Source: an uncultured Bacteroidales bacterium (lineage in GTDB: Bacteria > Bacteroidota > Bacteroidia > Bacteroidales > UBA932). From it: a stretch of DNA of 64,000 bases. Of this stretch, positions 18,340 through 28,196 are shown one piece after another; the first letter of the stretch is position 1, and each line of letters begins with the position of its first letter. The notes beneath the pieces are model-generated. The model worked only from the letters and a program-made list of their open reading frames with translations. It made no database searches and had not been told where the DNA came from. Position numbers and translations under genes: made by a program. Location: contig CAKVAS010000012.1 in the NCBI GenBank assembly GCA_934725015.1, positions 1 to 64,000 of the forward strand, written 5' to 3'.

Positions 18340-19131
18340 TTATATCTTTTGATAATGCCAAAACATTATGTCGCGCGGTATAAGATTTGTCAGAATCGGC
18401 TTGAACACATACATATAACACCATATTGGAAGACGATTCCGTTTATATGAATCCCATCTTATCCACATCAATCCGAATACACGTTTCCAATTTCGTGTAC
18501 GTCCCATAGTTCGATTATCAACAGTATAGTTGTATAAAAAACACTGCATATTATATAGCTTCATTCCCGCCGCTAAAACCTTCATAACCAGATGGTAATC
18601 TTGACTTCTGAGCGTATACTTATTGACAGTATAATTTCCGACCTTCCCGATTAAATCTTTACGCATCATCCAAGAGGGATGCATATACAAGCCGCCCTTA
18701 ACCTGATCTAACGCCGTTGGTTCCGCTTTCACACGATGCTCATTCTTACGTCCATCGGGGAACTCATTGTACCAACAAGTTCCAACTATTGCGTATTCTG
18801 GATGCTCACAAACAAATGTATATTGTTTTGCAAATCTATCCAACTCCGATGTGTCATCAGCATCTTGTCTGGCCAAAATATTAGATTGAGCCAATTCTAT
18901 GCATCTATTTAATGAATATGCCAAACCTTTGCTTTGTTTGTTGCGAATTATTACAATGCGGGAGTCTTTTTGCCGATATTGTTCAAGAACACTTAATGTA
19001 TCATCCGTGCTGCCATCATCACATATAATAAACTCAAAATCACGATATGTTTGATTAAGTATGGAGGGAATGCTTCGATACAAATCCTTAGCTCCGTTTC
19101 TCACACTCATTATTACACTTATATGAGCCAT
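18340..19131 (-). CDS. GT2 family glycosyltransferase
   Basis: A 263-residue GT-A enzyme: ISVIMSVRNGAKDL at the start, IICDDGSTDDTL near residue 35, and the metal-binding RQDADD near residue 90, then YMHPSWMMRKDL. It adds one sugar of the repeat unit at the inner membrane face, using a nucleotide sugar. It is spaced 3 bases from the DUF1919 gene and 16 from the next gene. Confidence 0.9.
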   Translation of the reverse strand: MAHISVIMSVRNGAKDLYRSIPSILNQTYRDFEFIICDDGSTDDTLSVLEQYRQKDSRIVIIRNKQSKGLAYSLNRCIELAQSNILARQDADDTSELDRFAKQYTFVCEHPEYAIVGTCWYNEFPDGRKNEHRVKAEPTALDQVKGGLYMHPSWMMRKDLIGKVGNYTVNKYTLRSQDYHLVMKVLAAGMKLYNMQCFLYNYTVDNRTMGRTRNWKRVFGLMWIRWDSYKRNRLPIWCYMYVFKPILTNLIPRDIMFWHYQKI

Positions 19132-19134
19132 TGT

Positions 19135-19815
19135 TTATTGTCGTTTCTTAAATTTGTCTTTTTGCAAAAGCCAACAAGTCAAGTCTATATAACGGTTGAA
19201 GTGCGTGGTATCATCAATAACCTCATCTGCATTATTATACTCCCTAAAGACAATTTGAGATTTCAAACCATAGTCCTTATGAGTAAACACAATCTTTTTA
19301 GATGTAGGTAATTGGTCAAATATCTTCAGATACGCCTCTGAACAGCCATTTTGTTCTGACATTTTGAAAAAAATATTATCCCAATGAATTCGATTCTTAC
19401 GACGATTCCATTTAGCCAAGGCTTCTTCGGCAGTGCTATAGTGTAAAAAAATAACTTCAATATCGTCCAATACACCAATAGGGCATTTAATATTCGACCC
19501 AGCCCTTTTCTCCAAAATGTCTTTATACTTTGATTCTCTATAGGTGATGAACCTTGGTTCTATGCTAAGGTAATGCTTTAGGTTATATATAAACTTGACA
19601 TAATCCTCACTAAATAAGTATAATCCAATAGTAGGCGTATCATAACGACATGAGAACCAACGATATACATGCCCCCCCCAGCAATTGTTCGAGATGATTG
19701 TAAAATTACTCTTACCTGCACTGTTCAACCGTTTTCGGCGAAATGGGCCTAAAATAAGATTTGCCTTTTCTCTAATCTTAATTGTAATCACTGAGATATA
19801 TACATTAATATTCAT
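19135..19815 (-). CDS. DUF1919 exopolysaccharide biosynthesis protein
   Basis: A 226-residue protein with the DUF1919 landmarks: SNNCWGGHVYRWF near residue 42, TIGLYLFSEDYVKF, and a late KIVFTHKDY. Members occur in polysaccharide loci and may be glycosyl- or phosphosugar-transferring enzymes, but the activity is not established. It overlaps the GT4 gene by 4 bases. AT-rich like its neighbours. Confidence 0.8.
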   Translation of the reverse strand: MNINVYISVITIKIREKANLILGPFRRKRLNSAGKSNFTIISNNCWGGHVYRWFSCRYDTPTIGLYLFSEDYVKFIYNLKHYLSIEPRFITYRESKYKDILEKRAGSNIKCPIGVLDDIEVIFLHYSTAEEALAKWNRRKNRIHWDNIFFKMSEQNGCSEAYLKIFDQLPTSKKIVFTHKDYGLKSQIVFREYNNADEVIDDTTHFNRYIDLTCWLLQKDKFKKRQ

Positions 19816-20897
19816 ATCCCCAATATTTTATATAACTTGTCGACTCTTGATGATTGTGAAAAATTTTTCCTTGTCTCTTTCAGGATTGATTTCCATCTCT
19901 CTATTTCTTGTGGATGCGATGCTGTTTGCTCCATAATTTCATATAAAGAATCTGTTTCCAAATCCTTTGATATCAAACCACAATTTGCAGTCTTAATTAT
20001 TTCTGCCGCCCCACTCACCGGAGTGGAAATTACCGGAACGCCAAGCATCACAGCTTCTGTGCATGCAGTACTATATCCCTCCACATAGGAAGAACAGACA
20101 AAAACATCAGCCTTCGACACATATTTATGAGGATTACTCTGCCCACCTACAAGAGCCACCGATGTCTCCAAGCCAAGAGTTCTTATCTTAGACTCGAGAT
20201 TTTCATACTCCTCACCAGGACCGACAATCCAGAGTGAACAATCATGCCCATTATTTTGCAATTTCTTAATGCAATCAATTAGACGTGCAAAACCTTTTAT
20301 TTTTCTTAAACTGCCAACAGTAACAAACTGCAATGTCTCGTTGGGTTGCAAATCTATTTGTTCCTCCCCCATCGAGACTATCTCACGATCATTTATAGGA
20401 TTGTAGCAGACATCAATATGTCCGGCCGCACCAAGAGCAATTTCTAATCTTTCTTTGTTACATTGCGACACACAGACTACTTTATCAACATTCATGTATT
20501 CCTGACGATATTTCAATTCCTCATCATAACAATGCATCCAAGCGAGTCTATATATATTATCCTTCGCATGCCTTGAACCAATAATATAAGTCGCTATGCC
20601 ATATTGAAATGCGATTTCAATATCATAGTGTTCTTTTTGAAAAGTCCAACGATATAGCCATGAGGCTGGAATCATTGATAGAATTTTAGCAAAACCCGGA
20701 AAATAAAAATTAAATACAGGTTTCACTTGCACTGTGTCGTCTATCGTCTTTTCCGTTAATTCATCGCTTCGATACAATGGGCGCAATGTTATGGATAAAT
20801 CTTTATGTTGAGCTAAGATGTTTGCAATAGCGACGGCACAGCGCGCCACACCATTTGAATCATTTAATTGATTAAATGTTAGCAAGATTTTCTTCAT
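19812..20897 (-). CDS. GT4 family glycosyltransferase
   Basis: A 361-residue GT-B enzyme with FVTVGSLRKIKGFARLIDC and the donor-binding E-x7-E region CSSYVEGYSTACTEAVMLG, then VPVISTPVSGAAEII. It is likely to add an internal sugar of the repeat unit. Its ATG overlaps the wzy stop by 4 bases, which suggests coupled translation. Confidence 0.9.
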   Translation of the reverse strand: MKKILLTFNQLNDSNGVARCAVAIANILAQHKDLSITLRPLYRSDELTEKTIDDTVQVKPVFNFYFPGFAKILSMIPASWLYRWTFQKEHYDIEIAFQYGIATYIIGSRHAKDNIYRLAWMHCYDEELKYRQEYMNVDKVVCVSQCNKERLEIALGAAGHIDVCYNPINDREIVSMGEEQIDLQPNETLQFVTVGSLRKIKGFARLIDCIKKLQNNGHDCSLWIVGPGEEYENLESKIRTLGLETSVALVGGQSNPHKYVSKADVFVCSSYVEGYSTACTEAVMLGVPVISTPVSGAAEIIKTANCGLISKDLETDSLYEIMEQTASHPQEIERWKSILKETRKNFSQSSRVDKLYKILGI

Positions 20898-22249
20898 TTC
20901 CTTATTGATATTTGCTTTATCAGATAATAAATAACAATTTGAAACACAATTGTTCTATAGCAATCAAATAATGATGCCCGGGTCATATATATTGAATCAG
21001 CGAATAATGACATATAAACTAATGAACAATAAATAGTTTCACGAGATTTACAAAAAGAATATCCAACAATGTAGCCGAATAAAAAGAACATACAGATGAC
21101 ACCTATTATACCCCACGAGATGTAGATATCTCCAACGGCATGTGTGCCTATGCCCCCATCAATATTTCGCACAAATGTTTGATATTGTCGTGTAGATAAA
21201 TAACCGCTAGACAATTGAGAGAACGACACGCCATATACAAGATTGGAAAGAAAAGACGGGACGAAAGGTATCGGGGACACAGCATATATGAATATTTTTC
21301 CAGGATAATAAAGATTTCCGTCGTGATCTTCTCTCCATTTTATAAATAAATAATTTGCTTCTGATGCAGGATAGAAATCAGAGAAATAATCAATGAAACT
21401 ATTTCCTGATGTATCATAATTCAACACGCCTGTAATTCCTGTTTCACGAATAGAATCATCACTTTTACGAGTTTGGCCAATAATATAAAATAGTACTCCG
21501 CCACATAACGCAATTACCACAAGGAATAAAGGCCTGACTTTCTTTACAAACTTTGTATAGACAAATAAAACACATAGACTGATATACAATGGAATTGTGC
21601 GATCTCCAATATAAAGCGATGTCACGACCGCTATCCCCAAAGATAGAACCGGTATCTTATTGTATGACAGGAAAGTTCTTGCATTACAAATAAAGCCGCT
21701 ATTGTATAGCGTAGAAATCAATAAAGCAAGTGATGGAATTGAATATAGTAAAGTAACCATATACCTGTCTTCAATATCATTGCTCCCATAATCAGATGCT
21801 GCAATGAATCGCCGGTAACTCACAAGGTACATTGCAAGCACAAAAACAGTCAGAATATTACAAATAACCACAACATCTTTGGTGACTTTTAAATCAGGGA
21901 AAGATGGCTTAACTTTTGAAAATGCATAGTTCCGCCCTAAATAATAAAAACAGAGTGCCGATACAGACAATGCAGTAGCCTTGCATATATACTTTGAATA
22001 GAACGAATAATTACCGGCAGAAAACAATACCAATGGAATAAGAAATGATGTGATAAATAAAAACATTGTGAATATCATACTGAAATTCAGCCAACCACAT
22101 CTATTTCTAGTCTGCCTAATTGAATCAACACCTACTATCAGGTATAACATCGAACAAAATAAACAATAGGTATAGTTAAACTCTTCGGGAGCACAGCACA
22201 ATACGACACATGATATTATGCCATACCATAATAAGCGATGTTTATACAT
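20894..22249 (-). CDS. wzy: O-antigen/capsule polymerase (Wzy-like)
   Basis: A 451-residue protein with many hydrophobic helices and a large polar loop (residues about 270-360: SGNSFIDYFSDFYPASEANY), the usual look of Wzy polymerases, which join repeat units in the periplasm. Sequence conservation in this family is poor, so the call rests on topology and on the place between wzx and glycosyltransferases. Spacing to wzx is 2 bases. Confidence 0.75.
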   Translation of the reverse strand: MYKHRLLWYGIISCVVLCCAPEEFNYTYCLFCSMLYLIVGVDSIRQTRNRCGWLNFSMIFTMFLFITSFLIPLVLFSAGNYSFYSKYICKATALSVSALCFYYLGRNYAFSKVKPSFPDLKVTKDVVVICNILTVFVLAMYLVSYRRFIAASDYGSNDIEDRYMVTLLYSIPSLALLISTLYNSGFICNARTFLSYNKIPVLSLGIAVVTSLYIGDRTIPLYISLCVLFVYTKFVKKVRPLFLVVIALCGGVLFYIIGQTRKSDDSIRETGITGVLNYDTSGNSFIDYFSDFYPASEANYLFIKWREDHDGNLYYPGKIFIYAVSPIPFVPSFLSNLVYGVSFSQLSSGYLSTRQYQTFVRNIDGGIGTHAVGDIYISWGIIGVICMFFLFGYIVGYSFCKSRETIYCSLVYMSLFADSIYMTRASLFDCYRTIVFQIVIYYLIKQISIRK

Positions 22250-22251
22250 AT

Positions 22252-23778
22252 TTATTTTCGTTTCAGCACAATATCTTTCAACAATCGCAATTCAGGTTGT
22301 CTCCAAGACAACAGTAATGGGAGAACAAGACTCGTCACGCTTGCAATCAACAAGGATATAATTAACGATGTAATCGAATATTCCTGATTTGGTATTTGAC
22401 ATAAAGCATACGACACAGAAACCGTAAATGAAATCTTTAAGAATTCTTTCATTGCAAATCCTAAATACTCATAAACAGACAATCCCAAAGAATGCTTGCT
22501 AATCAAAATTCCTTTACGGATAAATGTAAATACAAAAAGAGGCACTAATAGACCTACAAAAATACCTGCCATTCCCCAGAATTTGCCCAAGACATATCCA
22601 AAAAGAATTGCAACAAATGCTTGTAGCACCATAAAAGAAGAGTCTATTTTATGTAATCCCAACGCATTCTGGAGCGAAATAATTGGAATATCCAACAAAT
22701 AAATAATCAAATTAGCGGTCAATACAATCATGCTGATTGTCTCCAACACGAATTCCTCTCCAAAAATTAGATATATAAATGTGTCCGAACAACAAATAAA
22801 GCATGAGCAGCAGACTGCGGCAATCCAATTCATTACAAATGCTGACTTAAAATAGGCCTTGCGAAGTTTATTGGGCGATGCATCTACGGAAAGATTACCG
22901 AAACCAGAAGTAATAGCACCGCCCAATTGTCCATAAATGAGCTGTACCACATTCATAATTAATTGATAATTACCGAAATAGCCCACAACGCTAACATTTC
23001 CCAGCAGAACACTTATTAGAACACTTCGCGAAGACATTTGAATTGTATTTGCCATTTGGTTCACGAACAAAGGTTTGACCGTACTGAAAATCGCTGTTTT
23101 CTTTTCTCGGCAAAGTCTATATCCATCCAATTTCTTTAGAAACGGAAAATGCTTTATGACATAATAATTACAAATCGAATTATTCAACAAACGCTCAAAA
23201 ACCAAAAGAGCAAGAAAAATGAAATAATTACGGTAAACGATAAGCGATGCGACTTGAAGTGAACGACATATCAACTCGCTGATTGTTGTTGCCAATATAC
23301 TGACCCTATTTTTTTGTTCGGCAAATATTATACATCTGCGATAATTTGTAAGGTATCCTAAAGAAAAAGACAAAACAAACAGAAGAAAATACATACGGAC
23401 TATGCCTATCGGAATAGATGATGTAACCATATAATCCAATACCGTAAATGAAACAGTCAGACCTACCACGAAAAAGGTTATTGACAGTATTCTATATAAC
23501 TTTCGATAAAACCCAATAATACCTTTTATCAATTCATTATCGCATTCTTTTATGGGGGCATACAAATGTATAATCATTGCCGTATTCAAGCCCATTTCCA
23601 TTAGAGCCATAATGCTGATTATGCTTTGAAAAAGACTATGAATACCATTTATTTCTGCTCCGAGTGTTTTTACGAGAACTACTCTTACCACAAAATTCAA
23701 AATGGTAGTAATAATACTAGCAAAAACTCCCCATAGGCTGTTTACAATGGAATTATATGTTCGGCTATGCTCTTTCAT
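22252..23778 (-). CDS. wzx: polysaccharide flippase (Wzx)
   Basis: A 508-residue MATE/MVF-superfamily membrane protein of about 12-14 helices. The N-terminal SLWGVFASIITTILNFVVR and VKTLGAEINGIHSLFQSI are typical of Bacteroidetes Wzx proteins. It flips the lipid-linked repeat unit across the inner membrane. It overlaps the sulfotransferase stop by 1 base. Confidence 0.9.
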   Translation of the reverse strand: MKEHSRTYNSIVNSLWGVFASIITTILNFVVRVVLVKTLGAEINGIHSLFQSIISIMALMEMGLNTAMIIHLYAPIKECDNELIKGIIGFYRKLYRILSITFFVVGLTVSFTVLDYMVTSSIPIGIVRMYFLLFVLSFSLGYLTNYRRCIIFAEQKNRVSILATTISELICRSLQVASLIVYRNYFIFLALLVFERLLNNSICNYYVIKHFPFLKKLDGYRLCREKKTAIFSTVKPLFVNQMANTIQMSSRSVLISVLLGNVSVVGYFGNYQLIMNVVQLIYGQLGGAITSGFGNLSVDASPNKLRKAYFKSAFVMNWIAAVCCSCFICCSDTFIYLIFGEEFVLETISMIVLTANLIIYLLDIPIISLQNALGLHKIDSSFMVLQAFVAILFGYVLGKFWGMAGIFVGLLVPLFVFTFIRKGILISKHSLGLSVYEYLGFAMKEFLKISFTVSVSYALCQIPNQEYSITSLIISLLIASVTSLVLPLLLSWRQPELRLLKDIVLKRK

Positions 23779-24866
23779 CAGTCATTTGGGCTATCAAACA
23801 TATTCTTGACATCAGCATTCCTTTTGTACGCAAACGGATATAAATAATGAGGAAGAGACTTTGCTATTATATCTGCCTCGGCGGCATATGCGGCATTAGC
23901 CGTAAACACCTGAGTATTTTCAATAGATTTTTCCGGAACAAATTTTGTCCTTGGCATCAAATGCTCTTCTGGTAAGAATCCAAGGAATCCCTCTATTCGC
24001 CGGACAGTTTCTTCATAGTTATATACCAAGTCTTCAAAAAAAACATGCAGCGCATTAGGATTAGTGTTGTCAGTTATCACAGTCCGTCTCCATTCATCGC
24101 TAAATGTCACCGGGTCATCTCCAAAATGTGGTTTGCCTATACTATTTCCCTTTCCTGGTTTACACCAAATATATTTGCTCGATAAAAACACATCCCGAGG
24201 GTCTCTATTGACAACTATTACTTTAAGACTATCTGTGAAACAATTCTTATGACTATTAACCTGCTGTGGCCAAATTAAATGATCATATATGGCAACATTT
24301 TTTTCTTTGTTAAACAGTTGGAAATAGCCTTCAGTAAATCGCTGTGCGGCAGAATTAAGTTCATCTGCTGATGGCATAGAAAAATAAACAGGATTCCCAT
24401 CTCTGATATACATCCGGCCGTATTGGACTATCTTTTTCTTATAAATTATTTTTGCCACGAATTGCATTGCCGCCTTTACGACAGAAAAACGAGTTCGGAT
24501 ATTATGAAAAGAGTTTGAGCCATCGCGTTTCTCACTAATAGAGGAAACAAAATCATCTACCAATTGCATGAAAGAATCTCCAAACAATTTATGATATGAC
24601 CCATACCACACATAGTTATAATCATTCAGTCGCCTCATCGCATCTATGAAATTGTTAATATAAATATCTGAGCCCTGAGGAGTATTGCCATTGAGCATAA
24701 GGCTATACAAATCAAATAAGCCTCCTGGGTAATAAAATGCCTCATGCTCGTACAGATGCCCCACTTGAGGAACCACCTTTACATTCTTATATTCGCGCAG
24801 CAAATCAATTACTGCCGAAGACCCCGTGCCGTAATATCCTGTAACAGCTATGTTCAGATTATTCAT
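23778..24866 (-). CDS. sulfotransferase-like protein
   Basis: A 362-residue P-loop protein. The PAPS 5'-phosphosulfate site is seen as GYYGTGSSAVIDLL at the N-terminus and the 3'-phosphate site as VVNRDPRDVFLSSKYI near residue 220. This suggests sulfation of a sugar in the glycan with PAPS as donor, an uncommon decoration for gut Bacteroidetes capsules. No PAPS-forming genes (cysDN/cysC) lie in the window. It sits between the SDR and wzx genes. Confidence 0.78.
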   Translation of the reverse strand: MNNLNIAVTGYYGTGSSAVIDLLREYKNVKVVPQVGHLYEHEAFYYPGGLFDLYSLMLNGNTPQGSDIYINNFIDAMRRLNDYNYVWYGSYHKLFGDSFMQLVDDFVSSISEKRDGSNSFHNIRTRFSVVKAAMQFVAKIIYKKKIVQYGRMYIRDGNPVYFSMPSADELNSAAQRFTEGYFQLFNKEKNVAIYDHLIWPQQVNSHKNCFTDSLKVIVVNRDPRDVFLSSKYIWCKPGKGNSIGKPHFGDDPVTFSDEWRRTVITDNTNPNALHVFFEDLVYNYEETVRRIEGFLGFLPEEHLMPRTKFVPEKSIENTQVFTANAAYAAEADIIAKSLPHYLYPFAYKRNADVKNMFDSPND

Positions 24867-24919
24867 GTTAAGTATTTTTAGAACTTACACAATCCGCCTA
24901 TGGCTAAAATATCCCCTTC

Positions 24920-25615
24920 CTACTTGTAATCATATCCGCCGTTTATCTCTATCAGACTACCATTGACAAAAGGATTATCAATACAAAATCTGAACGCATC
25001 AACAATCTCGTCTATTGTTGCAAAACGATGTATTGCTGTTTTCCTGTAGATGTTCTGCTTTATCTCCTCCGGCTTTGTGCGCTGCCATGGTGTCTCTACA
25101 AACCCTGGTACCACTGCATTTACTGTAGTTCCAGTTCCGTCAAACTCCTTGACAAGGTTCCGACACAAAGCATGAACCGCCGATTTCGTCACGCCATAGG
25201 CTAGTACCATAGAATGAGGGGCAAGAGCCATCTGAGAACCAGTAAAAAGGATACGACTTCCCGGTGGTATTATTGGGAAAAACTCGCGGCACATTATATA
25301 ATGGGAGGTGACGGCGACATCCATCATTGCATCCCAGTCTTTGTCAGTATATTCCTTAAATGGTTTGCGAATAGAGATTCCAGCGTTACAATGGAGGCAA
25401 TCCAAGTGGTCTATTCGACTTTTTACATAGTTAATAAACCTATAGACCTCATCTCGCTTGGTTTGATCGGTTCGAATTGCCTCAAAATTATCAATATGTT
25501 CTTCAAATTCAGAACCGCCATATGTTGCAAATACATAGTATCCCCTGTTAACAAGCATCCTTGCGACACCCAGCCCAATACCTGATGTGCCGCCCGTCAC
25601 TACAGCATATTTCAT
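24920..25615 (-). CDS. short-chain dehydrogenase/reductase
   Basis: A 231-residue classical SDR: TGGTSGIG cofactor motif near residue 8, CNAG near residue 81, Ser in FTGSQ and YGVTK active site near residue 143, ending INGGYD. It overlaps the stop of the cytidylyltransferase fusion by 4 bases. Together they look like a small pathway for an activated polyol or modified sugar. The substrate is unknown. Confidence 0.88.
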   Translation of the reverse strand: MKYAVVTGGTSGIGLGVARMLVNRGYYVFATYGGSEFEEHIDNFEAIRTDQTKRDEVYRFINYVKSRIDHLDCLHCNAGISIRKPFKEYTDKDWDAMMDVAVTSHYIMCREFFPIIPPGSRILFTGSQMALAPHSMVLAYGVTKSAVHALCRNLVKEFDGTGTTVNAVVPGFVETPWQRTKPEEIKQNIYRKTAIHRFATIDEIVDAFRFCIDNPFVNGSLIEINGGYDYK

Positions 25616-26955
25616 ATTTCTCTATAGTTTTCCTTTTTATTGAACTTCTCTATAATTTCTGTTATGACAACGCTCTCCCGGCGGCGAAGTTTGTAAGAAC
25701 TTTTACGATGGTTTACTATCAGAGACATAAACTCCTGTATCTCATAACGAAGACCATCACCATCATAACTATAGAAATATTTACGATTTTTAGTCTGGTC
25801 CTCGTAGCGAACCTCGAAGAACGATGTCAGCCACCATGGTGCAGGAACATAGATATAGCCTTTTGTTCCCGACACCACCATATTACCTTCCGTTTTGACA
25901 CCTATGCCAAGAGTCGCAGACGATGTAGCATGAGGATAGTCCAATACAATTTTGGTATAGACATCAACGCGATTTTCAACCCTTGAGCGAAAATCCACAT
26001 TCGTATAATCGCGCCCCAGAAGTTTAACGATTGCCATCAGCGAAAGCGGAGCGTGCTCATTAACTGCCCCGCCAGCCTGCAAGAAGTCCAGTTCACGAGC
26101 TGGAGCAGGTAACATCTTGGACAACGAGGTCTTGACATCCACGACATCACCTATTATTCCACTCTTGACTAGTGTCACCAAATGGTTGAATGAGGGACAG
26201 TAAGCAGTCTTGCTTGCTTCTAACAACACGAGATCATGAGCCTCGGCATAGTCATAAAGCTCCATCGCATGACTAGCAGACAGCATGAATGGGATTTCGC
26301 AAAGCACATGCTTTCCGGCATAGAGTGCTCGTTTCGAATAATCATAATGGGTAAGATGCGGAGATGCAACATACACAGCATCAACGACTGCCAAAAAGTC
26401 ATTATAGTCGTTCCAATAGGCTTCAAGTCCAAACATATCGGCAAAGTTGCTCGACTCCTCCATATCCGGATTATAGACGGCTGTGACATTCACCCCACTG
26501 ACAACCTGAGCCTCCGGAACAAAGCGTTTGGCAATACGCCCAGAACCGACAATACCGATGCGATAAACTGATTCCGTCTGTTCTCTGAGCATTGTGGATG
26601 AGATACCCTCCGTCCGTGGAAGATAAACAACACGACAATATTCCCGAAGATAATCGAAGTGCCCCTCCCAATCGGAGCCAATCGCAAATATGTCAATATC
26701 ATAGCGTTGGATGTCGTCAATCTTCTGACCGAGGTAGTCTTCGATTATGACCTCATCTGCATACCCAGTAGCTTTTACGGCATCGACACGTTCCAAAACA
26801 TTGTTCCTAACATTCAACTTGCCACGACCTCTATCAAAACTATCGCTGGTAACACCGACTATCAGATAGTCTCCCAAAGCCCTAGCACGTCGAAGAAGAT
26901 TTATATGACCCTCATGAAGAAGGTCATAAGTCCCGTAGGTTATTACTTTTGTCAT
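25612..26955 (-). CDS. fusion: TagD-like cytidylyltransferase + Gfo/Idh/MocA oxidoreductase
   Basis: A 447-residue fusion. Residues 1-130 form a glycerol-3-phosphate cytidylyltransferase-like domain (TYGTYDLLHEGHINLLRRA with the HxGH motif, and GISSTML). From about residue 133 a Rossmann oxidoreductase follows (RIGIVGSGRIAKRF, then AGKHVLCEIPF, where EIP is a variant of the family EKP, and AGGAVNEHAPL). It may make a CDP-activated polyol or acid: one half reduces or oxidises, the other activates with CTP. The gene begins 9 bases after the STAS-like gene, so it is co-transcribed with that cassette. Confidence 0.85.
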   Translation of the reverse strand: MTKVITYGTYDLLHEGHINLLRRARALGDYLIVGVTSDSFDRGRGKLNVRNNVLERVDAVKATGYADEVIIEDYLGQKIDDIQRYDIDIFAIGSDWEGHFDYLREYCRVVYLPRTEGISSTMLREQTESVYRIGIVGSGRIAKRFVPEAQVVSGVNVTAVYNPDMEESSNFADMFGLEAYWNDYNDFLAVVDAVYVASPHLTHYDYSKRALYAGKHVLCEIPFMLSASHAMELYDYAEAHDLVLLEASKTAYCPSFNHLVTLVKSGIIGDVVDVKTSLSKMLPAPARELDFLQAGGAVNEHAPLSLMAIVKLLGRDYTNVDFRSRVENRVDVYTKIVLDYPHATSSATLGIGVKTEGNMVVSGTKGYIYVPAPWWLTSFFEVRYEDQTKNRKYFYSYDGDGLRYEIQEFMSLIVNHRKSSYKLRRRESVVITEIIEKFNKKENYREI

Positions 26956-26964
26956 TGAAGATAT

Positions 26965-27264
26965 TTAGCTATTTTTACCATTTAGCGCATACAAAATTCC
27001 TAAACGAATACTTGCTTTCAATGAATCCGAAGCATTTTTTATAATAACTCGATTATAAAAATTTTCTTCTCCCAATTTCAAGCAAATACTACCAAAAATT
27101 TGTTTTGAACAAAATGTCGCCATTGTTTTCACCCCATCCATGTCAATCTCAATATCATTTCCAGAATCAAGAAGCACATTTATATCATTCAATATTCTTT
27201 CACCCAATGAGGTGTCGCCGATTATTTGACTATAATCTGCAGCGATATTCAATTTTTTTATCAT
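26965..27264 (-). CDS. STAS-like (DUF4325) protein
   Basis: A 99-residue protein with the DUF4325 look: DIEIDMDGVKTMATFCSKQI at about residues 37-56, then GSICLKLGEENFYNRV. DUF4325 domains resemble anti-sigma-antagonist STAS domains and often sit next to HATPase proteins. The start overlaps the HATPase stop by 4 bases. It probably binds, or is phosphorylated by, the HATPase partner (inference from SpoIIAA/SpoIIAB). Confidence 0.75.
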   Translation of the reverse strand: MIKKLNIAADYSQIIGDTSLGERILNDINVLLDSGNDIEIDMDGVKTMATFCSKQIFGSICLKLGEENFYNRVIIKNASDSLKASIRLGILYALNGKNS

Positions 27265-28196
27265 TGGAAATTAACCTTTATAGAGTTTAAATAATTATTG
27301 TCCTCAATGTCTTCAAGTGTTACCGGATTAATTAGCAATAGCTTTACATAAACAATTGTGCCCTGCCATACAGCAGATTTATTGTAGTTATATTTTCCCG
27401 CCTTATTATCATATGTAAATCCACCAGATAACAATTTCATTCTCCCATTTGTTTTATTTACAATTTCATTGATGAGCCACAAACCATATCCCATATGATT
27501 TGTATGCTTTTTCGATGAAATGCCTTTCGTTATGGCAAGTTGAAGAGCTTTTTCTCTTTTACATTTGGGATATGCAGTACAAATACTATCAATCACACCA
27601 ATGCCAGAATCCGCACAAGCTATTTCAACATACTCTTTATTACCATGGGCAACAATTATAGAGCGGCTTGATTCATTCGAATGAGCCCAGAAATTTAAGA
27701 ATATTTCAGAAAAAACAGTAAAAATCATCGCCGACACCTTACTATCTGTATAATAGGCACTTATTTTTCCGGCATATTCATTATTCAAATAGTCAGACGA
27801 ATCTGATTGTTTCAATAATGCCATTGGAGCAATAATAAAATCATTATCTATATTCACTTTTAAACTATGATATTCTCGTTCAGAATCTTTATTTGTCTTC
27901 AGCTCATTTATCAACTCTCTAAACCCAAAATATCTAATTCGATCCCTCACACAACTGTTTTCATCAAAATTTATAAGACACGGGCTATAAAAGCACTGAT
28001 GAGCAACTGAGTATTCTAAAAATTTATATAATATCAAAAGTCCCAAAATATCCAAATATTCGACATTAGTAAAGTCCAAATAAAGCCCTCTGCGATTTTT
28101 ACAATCGCAAGAATAAAAAAAGTTTAACTTGCGGATCAGTTCCAATTCCGAGTTCAAAGATATTCGTTTGGGTAACTTAACAACAATCTCATTCAT
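27261..28196 (-). CDS. GHKL ATPase with N-terminal STAS-like region
   Basis: A 311-residue protein. The C-terminal half has the GHKL (HATPase_c) boxes: N-box FSEIFLNFWAHS, G1 ACADSGIGVID, G2 GYGLWLINEIVN. The N-terminal part has GLYLDFTNVEYLDILGLLIL, a STAS-like strand-helix pattern. Combined with the small STAS-like protein downstream it recalls a SpoIIAB/SpoIIAA-type switch, but no sigma factor is nearby. The start overlaps the upstream membrane gene by 8 bases. Confidence 0.75.
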   Translation of the reverse strand: MNEIVVKLPKRISLNSELELIRKLNFFYSCDCKNRRGLYLDFTNVEYLDILGLLILYKFLEYSVAHQCFYSPCLINFDENSCVRDRIRYFGFRELINELKTNKDSEREYHSLKVNIDNDFIIAPMALLKQSDSSDYLNNEYAGKISAYYTDSKVSAMIFTVFSEIFLNFWAHSNESSRSIIVAHGNKEYVEIACADSGIGVIDSICTAYPKCKREKALQLAITKGISSKKHTNHMGYGLWLINEIVNKTNGRMKLLSGGFTYDNKAGKYNYNKSAVWQGTIVYVKLLLINPVTLEDIEDNNYLNSIKVNFQ

